The notes below the pieces were generated by a model. It searched no databases, had not been told where the DNA came from, and saw only the letters and a list, made by a program, of their open reading frames with translations. Of a DNA stretch of 64,000 nt, positions 16,858 through 24,781 are shown one piece after another. The position numbers and the translations under genes were made by a program. Numbering within the stretch: position 1 is the first letter of the stretch; each line of letters begins with the position of its first letter. Source of the stretch: Bryobacteraceae bacterium CoA2 C42. GTDB lineage: Bacteria > Acidobacteriota > Terriglobia > Bryobacterales > Bryobacteraceae. The DNA lies in assembly GCA_019931245.1 (NCBI GenBank), contig JAINDL010000003.1, positions 1 through 64,000 on the forward strand, written 5' to 3'.

Positions 16858-16903
16858 GGGAACCGCACCCCTTGCATGCTATCCTGCTAGGGGTGCGGTT
16901 CCC
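16858..16903. promoter_or_regulatory. Perfect 15-bp inverted repeat over the TldD start
   Basis: GGGAACCGCACCCCT at 16858-16872 is matched exactly by its reverse complement at 16889-16903, with a 16-base spacer that contains a TATCCT -10-like box. The GTG start of the exported TldD gene (16893) lies inside the right arm. As RNA it would form a strong hairpin sequestering the start; as DNA it could be a dimeric operator over the promoter. It is not a typical intrinsic terminator for the regulator gene, because no T-run follows. Confidence 0.7.
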
Positions 16904-18581
16904 GTTCCTGATTGTTCCCCTTGCTCTCCTTCCCGTCTGTCTCTCCGCCCAGGCCCCGCCCCAGCCGCCGCTCGTGAAGATCCTGGCCACCGAAATGGAA
17001 CGTAACTTCGCCGCCCTCAGGTCGAAGGCCGACCCGGCGCCCTACTTCCTGGCCTACGCCGTCACTCAGCAGGAGACGCACCTGCTGGCCGCCACCGGCG
17101 GAATGCTCGCCTCGAAGGACGGTTCGAAGACCCGCACCCTCGACGTCACGCTTCGCGTCGGCTCCCCGCAGCTCGACAACTACCACCGCGTCAGCGGCAA
17201 CGCCCCCTCGTTCACCAACGGCTCCCTCCTCTCGCTCGACGATAACCCCAATGCCCTCAAGCGCCGCCTGTGGATGGACACTGATGCCGTCTACCGCTCC
17301 GCCTCGCAACGCCTCTTAAACATCCGCACCAACAAGGAGGTCAAAGTCGCCGCGACCGACCAGTCCGGGGACTTTTCCCCCGCGCCTCCCGTCCTCTCCT
17401 TCAAACCGGTCAACGAACTGCAGTTCGACGCCGACAAATGGGCCTCCCGCGCCCGCCACTGGTCCAAACGATTCCAGGAGTATCCCGAGATCCTGAACTC
17501 TTCGGTCGCCGTCCTCGCCCAACACGAAGTCAAAACCTTCGTCAACACCGAAGGCACCCGTCTTCAGCACGGTCGCACCTTCGCCCGGATCCTCATCTCG
17601 GCCCGCTCGAAAGCCGCCGATGGCATGGATCTGGCCACCTCGGAGACCCTTGAAGCCGACGACCCCAACCGCCTCCCTTCCGACAAGGCCGTCGAAGCCG
17701 CCGTCGACCGCGTTGCAAACGACCTCCGCGGCCTCCTGCGCGCCCCCGAAGTCGATCCCTTCGTCGGCCCCGCCATTCTTTCCGGGCGCGCCGCCGGCGT
17801 CTTCTTCCATGAAATTTTCGGCCACCGCATCGAAGGGCACCGCCAAAAAGACGACACCGAAGGCCAGACCTTCACTAAAAGCATCAACGCCCCGGTTCTC
17901 CCTCCCTTCCTCTCGGTCACCTTCGATCCCACCGTCAGGCGCATCGCCGAAACCGATCTCTACGGCTGGTACGACTTTGATGACGAAGGCGTGGTCGCGC
18001 GCCGCGTGCCGATCGTCGAGGCCGGCGTTCTCAAGACCTTCCTGCTCTCTCGTTCCCCAGTCGCCGGGTTTGCCCAGTCGAACGGCCACGGCCGCCGGCA
18101 GGCCGGCGCCGAAATCGTGTCCCGGCAGAGCAACCTCATCGTCACCTCCGAGAACAGCGTCCCCGCCGGCCAACTGCGCGAACTGCTGATCGCCGAAATC
18201 CGGAAGCAGCAAAAACCCTACGGCCTGTACTTTGAAAGCGTCACGGGCGGCTTCACCACGACGGGTCGCGCCGGCCTGCAAGCCTTTACCGTCATCCCCC
18301 TGGTCGTCTACCGCGTTTACCCCGATGGCCGGCCCGACGAACTCGTCCGCGGCGCCGACATCGTCGGCACGCCCTTGGCGAGCTTTGCCAAAATCATCGC
18401 CACCGGGAACCAGCCGCAGGTCTTTAACGGCTACTGCGGCGCGGAGAGCGGCAGCGTGCCGGTCTCGGCCATCTCTCCCGCTCTGCTGGTGAGTGAAATT
18501 GAAGTGCAGCGGAAAAGCCGTTCGCAGGAGCGTCCACCGCTGCTCGGACGCCCCAACCCGGCGGCCGGGGGCGACCGGTGA
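16893..18581 (+). CDS. Exported TldD-type metallopeptidase
   Basis: A 562-residue TldD/PmbA-family protein. Unlike cytoplasmic TldD it begins with a signal peptide (RFPFLIVPLALLPVCLSAQA). It carries the metal motif HExxxH at His306-Glu307-His311 (FFHEIFGHRIEGH) and the late conserved Cys in NGYCGAESGSVPV, corresponding to the third zinc ligand of E. coli TldD. TldD/TldE pairs cleave unfolded peptides, for example in microcin B17 and PQQ-type peptide maturation. The GTG start is chosen because it opens the signal peptide; the longer frame from 16770 overlaps the regulator gene. The stop overlaps the next gene's GTG (GTGA), so the two are coupled. Confidence 0.85.
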   Translation: MRFPFLIVPLALLPVCLSAQAPPQPPLVKILATEMERNFAALRSKADPAPYFLAYAVTQQETHLLAATGGMLASKDGSKTRTLDVTLRVGSPQLDNYHRVSGNAPSFTNGSLLSLDDNPNALKRRLWMDTDAVYRSASQRLLNIRTNKEVKVAATDQSGDFSPAPPVLSFKPVNELQFDADKWASRARHWSKRFQEYPEILNSSVAVLAQHEVKTFVNTEGTRLQHGRTFARILISARSKAADGMDLATSETLEADDPNRLPSDKAVEAAVDRVANDLRGLLRAPEVDPFVGPAILSGRAAGVFFHEIFGHRIEGHRQKDDTEGQTFTKSINAPVLPPFLSVTFDPTVRRIAETDLYGWYDFDDEGVVARRVPIVEAGVLKTFLLSRSPVAGFAQSNGHGRRQAGAEIVSRQSNLIVTSENSVPAGQLRELLIAEIRKQQKPYGLYFESVTGGFTTTGRAGLQAFTVIPLVVYRVYPDGRPDELVRGADIVGTPLASFAKIIATGNQPQVFNGYCGAESGSVPVSAISPALLVSEIEVQRKSRSQERPPLLGRPNPAAGGDR

Positions 18582-20335
18582 GGCGCCGTACCTTCAGCCT
18601 CCTGCTGGGCGCGGCGGCGGCCGCTCCGGCCCAGGAGAAGCTCAACGATCCCATTCTTGAAGCCATGCGGGCCGAACTCACCCGTTCCCTGCGGCTCAGC
18701 CTCGCCGGGGAAACCCCGTACTACATCCAGTACGGTCTCGACCAGGGGGCCAACTTCACCTGTTCGGCCACTCTCGGTGGGCTGCTGCTGTCCCGCCGCT
18801 CCAACTACCGCGTGCCGCGCGTCCAGGTCCGCGTCGGCAGCTACGAGTTCGATAACACCAATTGCGTTTACACGGGCATGGTCCGTGGCGCGCGTTTCGA
18901 CAACGAAAACTGGCCCCTAGAGGCCAACGTCGACCAGATCCGGCAGGACCTGTGGCTCGCCACCGACCGTAGCTACAAAGCCGCGGTCGAAACTCTGTCG
19001 CTTAAGCGCGCTGCCATCAAAAACATCAACCAGGCCGAGAAGCTGAACGACTTCGCCAGGCAGACCCCGGTGGTTAAGGTGCTGCCCGTCCCCACGGTCC
19101 GCGTGGACGAAAAGCGGGCCAACGAACGCGTTCGGGCCTTTTCGGCGCTGCTCGCCGGCTACCCCAAGATCCTCGACTCCCGTGTCGAGTACGAAGAGGG
19201 CGTCTCCTCTTCCTACTTTGGCGACTCCGAGGGCACCTTCTACCGCTTCCCGGAAAACATGGTCACGTTGCGGGTTCGCGCCGAGGCGCTTGCCGACGAT
19301 GGCAGCCCCCTGCGCGACTACCTCACCTTCCACGCCTTCTCCCCGGCCGGACTTCCGGCGGATACGGAAATCGGCCAGGCCATCCACACCATGGCCGCCC
19401 GGCTCACCGCGCTGTGCGCGGCCCCGCTCGGGGAAGCCTACAATGGCCCGGTTCTGTTTGAAGGCGAAGCCGCCGCGCAACTGCTCGCCCAGATGCTGGG
19501 CGGCAACCTGTCTCCCGTTCGTTCCCCCATCTCGGAACCCGGCCGCCCGGTCAACCTTCCGCCTTCGGACTTCGAAGGCCGTCTCGGCGCCCGCGTGATG
19601 CCGGAGTTTCTCGATATCACCGACGACCCCTTTGCCCGCGACAGGCAGGGCCGCCCCCTTTTCGGCTACTACCCCGTTGACATGGAAGGGGTCGTGCCCC
19701 AACCTCTGCCCATCGTCAGCAAGGGGGTCCTGAAGAACTTCCTGCTCACCCGCCAGCCCGTCCGTGGCTTTGAAGGCTCCAATGGCCGCGCCCGACTCCC
19801 CGGCGGCTTCGGGGCCAGCACCGCCCTGCCCAGCAACCTGCTCGTCACGGCTACCGAAACCGTGCCGCCGGCCGCGCTCAAGGCCAAGCTCCTCGATGCC
19901 GTCCGCCAGCGCAACAAGCCCTACGGTCTCATCGTCCGGAAGATCGACTTCCCCAGTTCAGCCAGTGTCGGCGAACTGCGGCGCCTGGCCGCCTCCCTCC
20001 AGGCCGGCGGCGGCGGCAGCCGCCCCGTCTCTCTCCCTCTCGCCGTCTATCGCATCTATCCCGATGGCCGGGAAGAGCCGGTCCGCGGCATGCGCTTCCG
20101 CGGATTGACGGTCCGCGCTCTCCGCGACATTGTCGCCGCCAGCAGCGAGTCCTACAGCCTCAACCTGTTACTTAACAGCTATCCGCTGGCCCTCATGGGA
20201 GCCGGCGGGTTCGTCACCGGCGTCTCCGTGGTCACCCCGTCGCTCCTGTTTGATGAACTCGATCTCGACCGGCCGCAGGAGGAACGTCCGAGTGCTCCCC
20301 TCGTGCCGCCACCGCCCCTCGAGGGCGAAGACTAG
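18578..20335 (+). CDS. TldE/PmbA-like partner lacking the metal motif, exported
   Basis: A 585-residue paralogue of the preceding protein, with a twin-arginine-like leader (MRRRTFSLLLGAAAAAPAQ). It aligns with TldD over most of its length: the block QEKL..PILEAMRAEL, the late GFEGSNGRARLPGGFG, and VSLPLAVYRIYPDGREE. The HExxxH site is replaced by FEGEAAAQLLAQMLGG, and the late Cys is gone. It therefore looks like the non-catalytic partner of a heterodimer, as TldE is for TldD. The GTG start overlaps the upstream stop by four bases, and the LptFG fusion gene starts ten bases after its stop. Confidence 0.82.
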   Translation: MRRRTFSLLLGAAAAAPAQEKLNDPILEAMRAELTRSLRLSLAGETPYYIQYGLDQGANFTCSATLGGLLLSRRSNYRVPRVQVRVGSYEFDNTNCVYTGMVRGARFDNENWPLEANVDQIRQDLWLATDRSYKAAVETLSLKRAAIKNINQAEKLNDFARQTPVVKVLPVPTVRVDEKRANERVRAFSALLAGYPKILDSRVEYEEGVSSSYFGDSEGTFYRFPENMVTLRVRAEALADDGSPLRDYLTFHAFSPAGLPADTEIGQAIHTMAARLTALCAAPLGEAYNGPVLFEGEAAAQLLAQMLGGNLSPVRSPISEPGRPVNLPPSDFEGRLGARVMPEFLDITDDPFARDRQGRPLFGYYPVDMEGVVPQPLPIVSKGVLKNFLLTRQPVRGFEGSNGRARLPGGFGASTALPSNLLVTATETVPPAALKAKLLDAVRQRNKPYGLIVRKIDFPSSASVGELRRLAASLQAGGGGSRPVSLPLAVYRIYPDGREEPVRGMRFRGLTVRALRDIVAASSESYSLNLLLNSYPLALMGAGGFVTGVSVVTPSLLFDELDLDRPQEERPSAPLVPPPPLEGED

Positions 20336-20344
20336 CCCGTCGCC

Positions 20345-22669
20345 ATGAGCCTGCTGAGCCGCGCTATTTTCCGGGAGGTCCTGGCGGGAGCCGGCCTCGG
20401 CACTCTTCTGTTCAGCTTTGTCCTTTTCCTGCAGCGCATCAGTCTACTGTTTGAACAACTGGTGCGTGGCGCCGCCTCCGCCGCCACAGTCGGCTATTTG
20501 TTCCTGCTCGTCATGCCGTTCACGCTCATGATGACGCTTCCTGTCGGGGTCCTCGTCGGGGTCCTGATCGGCCTCAGCCGGATGTCCTCGGACGGCGAAA
20601 TCATCGCCCTGCGCGCCGCCGGCGTCCCGGGACGGCGCGTGCTTGCCCCGGTGCTGGTCTTTGCCTCCCTCGGCTTCCTCCTCACCGCCGCCTGCTCGCT
20701 CTACCTCACCCCGTACTCGATCCGCGAAACCGTCCGCATCCTCAACCAGATCGTCGCCGACCAGATGACGGCCGAAATCCAACCCCGCGTCTTCGCTGAA
20801 CAGTTCCCCAACAAAACCATCTACATCGGCGACGTCATCTCCGGCCCGGCGACGCGCTGGCGCAACGTCTTCATCGCCGATATGACCCCGCCCGGGCAGC
20901 GGAAGCGCAGCACGCAGGAAGCCGCCGCCGACGCTCCCCGCATCACGATCGCCACCGCCGCCGTCGCCGTCCCCGACTCGGCCAACAACCGCATTCGCCT
21001 CCGGCTCCAACAAGGCAGCACCCACGAGGTGGGCAAAGAGGGCGGCCAGTACTTCAACACCGCCTTCCCTCTCATGGATCAAGCGCTTGAAGCCCAGAAA
21101 CCGGCCGAAAAACAGGCCCGCGCCTACTCCGACATGGAGACCGGCTCCCTGCGCGCCGAAGCCAAACTCTCCCGCGAGGCGGATATCGAACTGCAGCGGC
21201 GGCTCTCCCTGCCCCCGGCCTGCATCCTGCTCGCCCTGGTGGGCATTCCGCTGGGCGTCTCCTCCCGCAAAGCCGGCAAGTCGGCCGCCTTCGTGCTCAC
21301 GGTCTTTCTCGCCTTTCTGTACTTCATGGCGCAGGTCAGCCTGCTCGGCCTCGCCAAGCAGGGAACGCTGAGCCCGGCCGTGGCCGCCTGGACCCCGAAT
21401 GTCCTGTTCGCGCTCGTCGGCCTCGTCCTGCTGGTCCGCCTCGAAATCCCGGGGGACCGCGACCTGATTGGCGCCATTCGCGCCTGGTTCCTTGAAGCCT
21501 TCAGCGGCTGGGCCGAACGCTACCGTTCGAAGCGTGAACGCCTCGCCCGGCGCGCCCCGCGCGTTACCATCCGTCTCCTGCCTCAGCTGATCGACACTTA
21601 CGTCCTCGGCGAGTTTCTGTTCTATTTCTTCCTCTGTCTCGTCAGCTTCGTCGTCCTGACCCAGGTCTTTACCTTCTTTGAACTGCTCAGCGACATCATC
21701 CGCCATCAGATCCCCATGGCGAAGGTCTTCCGCTATCACCTGTTCCTCGGGCCTAAGTTTCTCTACGACTACTCGCCCGTGGCCGCGCTCGTGGCCGTCC
21801 TGATCACCTTCAGCATCATGGCCAATCAGAACGAGGTCACCGCGTTCAAAGCCTCCGGCGTCAGTCTCTACCGGCTTTCCGCCCCGGTCCTCCTGGCCGG
21901 CGTGGCGCTCAGCGGTGCCCTGTTTGCCTTCGACCACTATGTCGTGCCCGACGCCAATCTCATTCAGGACGGCATCCGCGCCGAAATCAAAGGCAAGGCG
22001 CCGCAGACCTACCTGCGGCCCGACCGGAAGTGGATCTTCGGCCACAACTCCCGGATTTTCTACTACAAGTACTTCGACCCGGCCGAGAAAGTCATGGTCG
22101 GGGTCCACGTCTACGAACTCGATCCGGGGACCTTCCGCCTCGTGCGCCACATCGCCGCCGAACGCGCCCACTGGCAGCCCAACGTCGGCAACTGGGTCTT
22201 TCAAAACGGGTGGGTGCGCGACATGGAGGATATCCGCATCAAGGGTTACGAGGAGTATCAGGTCCGCACGTTTTCCGAGCTCGACGAGCAGCCCGACTAC
22301 TTCCTGATTGAAGAGAAGCAGTACAAGCAGATGAACTTCCGGCAGCTCGACAGCTACATCCAGGACCTGAAGCAGAGCGGCTTTGACACCATCCGGCTGC
22401 AGGTGCAGTTCCACCGCAAGTTCTCCGTTCCCCTGTTTGCCTTTATTCTGGCCGTCATCGCCGTGCCGTTTAGCTTCCTGGGCGGCCGGCGCGGCGCCAT
22501 GGCCAGCGTGGGCGCCAGCTTCGGCATCGCCATCGCCTACCGCGCCTGCGACGAACTGTTCGTGCAGGTTGGTAACCTAAACCAGCTGCCGGCGCCCGTG
22601 GCCGCCTGGAGCCCCGACGCCATCTTCCTGCTCGCCGGGCTCTACATGATGACTCGAATGCGCTCCTGA
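20345..22669 (+). CDS. Fused LptF-LptG permease
   Basis: A 774-residue protein holding two YjgP/YjgQ modules in one chain. Residues 1-365 form the first: IFREVLAGAGLGTLLFSFVLFLQRI, a periplasmic beta-jellyroll-like middle, then three late helices. A basic linker (RSKRERLARRAPR) near residues 390-410 leads to a second complete module starting LLPQLIDTYVLGEFLFYFFLCLVSFVVL and ending with helices to the C-terminus. In the Lpt system, LptF and LptG are separate subunits that with LptB2 extract lipopolysaccharide from the inner membrane and pass it to LptC/LptA. Here both are one polypeptide. It is read with the TldD-like pair; LptB, LptA and LptC are not in the window. Confidence 0.88.
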   Translation: MSLLSRAIFREVLAGAGLGTLLFSFVLFLQRISLLFEQLVRGAASAATVGYLFLLVMPFTLMMTLPVGVLVGVLIGLSRMSSDGEIIALRAAGVPGRRVLAPVLVFASLGFLLTAACSLYLTPYSIRETVRILNQIVADQMTAEIQPRVFAEQFPNKTIYIGDVISGPATRWRNVFIADMTPPGQRKRSTQEAAADAPRITIATAAVAVPDSANNRIRLRLQQGSTHEVGKEGGQYFNTAFPLMDQALEAQKPAEKQARAYSDMETGSLRAEAKLSREADIELQRRLSLPPACILLALVGIPLGVSSRKAGKSAAFVLTVFLAFLYFMAQVSLLGLAKQGTLSPAVAAWTPNVLFALVGLVLLVRLEIPGDRDLIGAIRAWFLEAFSGWAERYRSKRERLARRAPRVTIRLLPQLIDTYVLGEFLFYFFLCLVSFVVLTQVFTFFELLSDIIRHQIPMAKVFRYHLFLGPKFLYDYSPVAALVAVLITFSIMANQNEVTAFKASGVSLYRLSAPVLLAGVALSGALFAFDHYVVPDANLIQDGIRAEIKGKAPQTYLRPDRKWIFGHNSRIFYYKYFDPAEKVMVGVHVYELDPGTFRLVRHIAAERAHWQPNVGNWVFQNGWVRDMEDIRIKGYEEYQVRTFSELDEQPDYFLIEEKQYKQMNFRQLDSYIQDLKQSGFDTIRLQVQFHRKFSVPLFAFILAVIAVPFSFLGGRRGAMASVGASFGIAIAYRACDELFVQVGNLNQLPAPVAAWSPDAIFLLAGLYMMTRMRS

Positions 22670-22676
22670 CGCCGCC

Positions 22677-23378
22677 CTACTCTGGCAGTCCGGCCAGCGC
22701 CTGTCGCGCCAGCGCCTGCAGCTCCGCGCTCCCTGTCCGCGCCGCCTCGGCCAACTCGGCGCGCGCCTCCCGGGTGCGCCCCGCCACGGCGTACAGACGG
22801 CCCAGCCGGTAGTGCAGCGTGGCATCTCCCGCGGGCTGATGCCGCAGGGCCGCTTCCAAGTGCCGGATGGCCCCGGCCACATCGTTCCGCTTGAACAGCA
22901 CCAGCCCCCAGGCCGCATACGCCCGTGCCGTCAGCGTTTGGACAGCCGCGGTCCACTCGGCGGGCCCCACCCGCCGCGGCGCCTTCACCCGGTCGAGCAC
23001 CGCCAGCACACTCCGCGCCGGCGCTTCGGCCTCCTCCCAGCCCGTCGCCCCGTTGGCCAGCAGGTCCGCCAGTTCCACCAGCAGCGGCGCGTACTCCGGC
23101 GCCACGGCCAACCCGCCCCGCGCCGCCCGGATCGCCGCCGCCGCGTTGCCTTCAGCGCGCCGGGCTCTGGCCAGCAGCTCCCAGACGGGCAGCCGCAGCG
23201 CGGAGTCCGGAAACTCGCGCAGGAAGGCCTCGCTCCGCGCCACGCCCGGCGCCTCAAGCACGTCGAGATAGGCGTCAAACTCAGCCGGCGTCCGGGCTTG
23301 CAGATCGGGCAGAAACTGCGCGTAGCATAGGATGTTGCCCGCCGTAATCCAGCCTGCCAGAACCGCGATTGCCCTCAT
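22677..23378 (-). CDS. Exported TPR-repeat protein
   Basis: A 233-residue Ala/Arg-rich protein with an N-terminal signal-like segment (MRAIAVLAGWITAGNILCYA). Several tetratricopeptide-like helical pairs follow, the clearest being AYAAWGLVLFKRNDVAGAIRHLEAALRHQP and ATLHYRLGRLYAVAGRTREARAELAEAA. TPR proteins are scaffolds for protein contacts; no enzymatic motif is visible. It converges on the LptFG gene with a seven-base gap. Its 5' end overlaps the 5' end of the divergent TPR gene by 47 bases, so the two signal peptides are encoded on opposite strands of the same DNA, or one start is mis-set. The overlap leaves little room for separate promoters. Confidence 0.75.
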   Translation of the reverse strand: MRAIAVLAGWITAGNILCYAQFLPDLQARTPAEFDAYLDVLEAPGVARSEAFLREFPDSALRLPVWELLARARRAEGNAAAAIRAARGGLAVAPEYAPLLVELADLLANGATGWEEAEAPARSVLAVLDRVKAPRRVGPAEWTAAVQTLTARAYAAWGLVLFKRNDVAGAIRHLEAALRHQPAGDATLHYRLGRLYAVAGRTREARAELAEAARTGSAELQALARQALAGLPE

Positions 23379-24234
23379 CCTGCTCGTAGTATGTCACACG
23401 CCTCTCGGCGCGCAGCGGCAGGACCTGGAGGCCCTGCTGCCGCCCCCGGCGACCGCCACCGCGGCGGTGCGGCAGGCGGTACTGGCCGGCGACCTACCGC
23501 GCGCCGCATCGCTCGCCGCGGCGCTGCCGGCCGCCGAGCGCCCGGTCTGGCTCGGCCTGCTCGCCATCCTCCGCCGCGAGGCCCCGGCGGCCATCCGCCT
23601 GCTGCGCCCGGCCGGCCAGCCGAAACTGCTGGGCGTCGCCTACTACCTCGCCGGCCAGCATCTGCTCTTCCGCGATCAGATGACCGAGGCCATCCGGCGC
23701 GACCCCCTCGACTTCGGCCCCTACTACTACCTCGGCCGCCACTACGACACCGACGGCAACGACGCCGAGACCGCCGCCGGCTGGTTCCGTCGCGCGCTCG
23801 AGCGCCACCCCGGCCACGCCCGCTCCCGCTCCTATCTCGGCTTCTGCCTCGAACGCCTCGGCGAGACCGGGGAGGCGGCCGCCGCCTACACGGCTACCCC
23901 AACGCTGCTGAACTCCCAACTCGGTCTAGCCCGACTCCGCCTCGCCGCCGGCGAGCCGGCCGAAGCTCTGCCCTACGCCATCCGCGCCATGGCCATCGAC
24001 CCGGCCGACGCCGCCGCCCCCAAGCTGGCCGCCCGCCTCTACACGGCGCTGGGGCGGCGGGAGGAGGCGATCACGGCGCTTGAAACCGCCGCGCGCCTCG
24101 CCCCGACCGATGCCACCCTCCGCTATCAGCTCTTCCGGCTCTACCAGGCCAAAGGCGCGGCCGCGAAGGCTGCCGCAGCCCGCGCCGAGTTCGAGCGACT
24201 GCTCCGCATCTACGGTTCGCAGCCCTCGAATTGA
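23332..24234 (+). CDS. Exported TPR-repeat protein
   Basis: A 300-residue protein with an N-terminal hydrophobic leader (TAIALILLVVCHTPLGAQ). TPR-like repeats follow through most of its length, such as DFGPYYYLGRHYDTDGNDAETAAGWFRRALERHPGHARSRSYLGFCLERLGETGEAAAAY and, near the end, ALGRREEAITALETAARLAPTDATLRYQLFRLYQAKG. It is similar in style to the divergent 22677-23378 gene, and the two may be old duplicates with a shared role in envelope assembly; this is inference. No catalytic motif is seen. ATG 23332 lies inside the neighbouring gene, but no later in-frame start would keep the leader. It is followed at once by the mobile-element scar. Confidence 0.78.
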   Translation: MLPAVIQPARTAIALILLVVCHTPLGAQRQDLEALLPPPATATAAVRQAVLAGDLPRAASLAAALPAAERPVWLGLLAILRREAPAAIRLLRPAGQPKLLGVAYYLAGQHLLFRDQMTEAIRRDPLDFGPYYYLGRHYDTDGNDAETAAGWFRRALERHPGHARSRSYLGFCLERLGETGEAAAAYTATPTLLNSQLGLARLRLAAGEPAEALPYAIRAMAIDPADAAAPKLAARLYTALGRREEAITALETAARLAPTDATLRYQLFRLYQAKGAAAKAAAARAEFERLLRIYGSQPSN

Positions 24235-24316
24235 ACCGGATCGGTCAGAAGCGTACAGGCCGCGCCGGCCCGGCGCCAACGGGCGAGTTCCTCGCCCCTG
24301 GAGTTTCTACATAAAT

Positions 24317-24633
24317 TCAAGCGGCGGCGGCGCGGGTCATTGCTGGCGCGGAGATTTCGAAACCAAATGGTTCTAGCAATTGGGGTTGTTCGGCCATTTC
24401 GATTCGGAGCAGAGCAATGAGATCGAGACAGGACGGGCGGCGAGCGCGGCGTCTCCACTTGGGGAGTTTGGCGTAGACTGGTCCACGGCCGGCGCCGAAT
24501 GCGCGAATGGAAGCAAACAGCAGCGCGCGGTAAGCCGCAACGGCGAGGACCGGCTGTTTGGGCGCCGCAGTAAAGTCCCCAAGCTGCGCTTGGCCGACGC
24601 CGAGAGTGTCCTTTTCTTCGCGGTGATTGACCT
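24317..24633 (-). pseudogene. Transposase, 3' part downstream of the group II intron
   Basis: Read leftward from 24633, the frame gives V-N-H-R-E-E-K-D-T-L-G-V-G-Q-A-Q, then PVLAVAAYRALLFASIRAFG, KLPKWRRRARRPSCLDLIALLR and a stop at 24317. These are C-terminal blocks of a DDE-type transposase family in which an E-V-N-H-R-E-E-K-D segment contains the last catalytic acidic residue. The matching upstream half is at 26610-26859, separated by the intron. Joining base 26610 to 24633 restores the frame as Q-I-E-V-N-H. The upstream half has its own stop codon, so the gene is dead even if spliced. Confidence 0.75.
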
Positions 24634-24694
24634 GTCGGCTAAAGGGACTGGCGCGGTGCTGAGATTGCCCGCCCGTTTCCAGCCCCTCCCCATA

Positions 24695-24728
24695 AAAACT
24701 GCTCGTGAAGTTTTCCCTCAAGCAGCTC
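24695..24728 (-). ncRNA. Group II intron domain V
   Basis: On the minus strand the 34-base segment begins GAGCTGCTTGAGGG, has a GAAA-type loop, and returns as CTTCACGAGCAGTTT. It folds as the short hairpin expected for domain V, with the AGC triad in the 5' strand and a two-base bulge (AC/CG) in the 3' strand. It lies 54 bases after the maturase stop and 61 bases before the intron 3' end, the normal position. Confidence 0.7.
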
Positions 24729-24781
24729 AGCCAGTGACTTTAGTCGAAAGGGTTATAAGCTCTATTAACCGGCAGCCACTA

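Noticed and set aside
20444-22414. 656-codon minus-strand frame opposite LptFG
   Set aside because: Low-complexity Asp/Glu/Gly-rich product, no motifs or ribosome site; a shadow of the permease gene.
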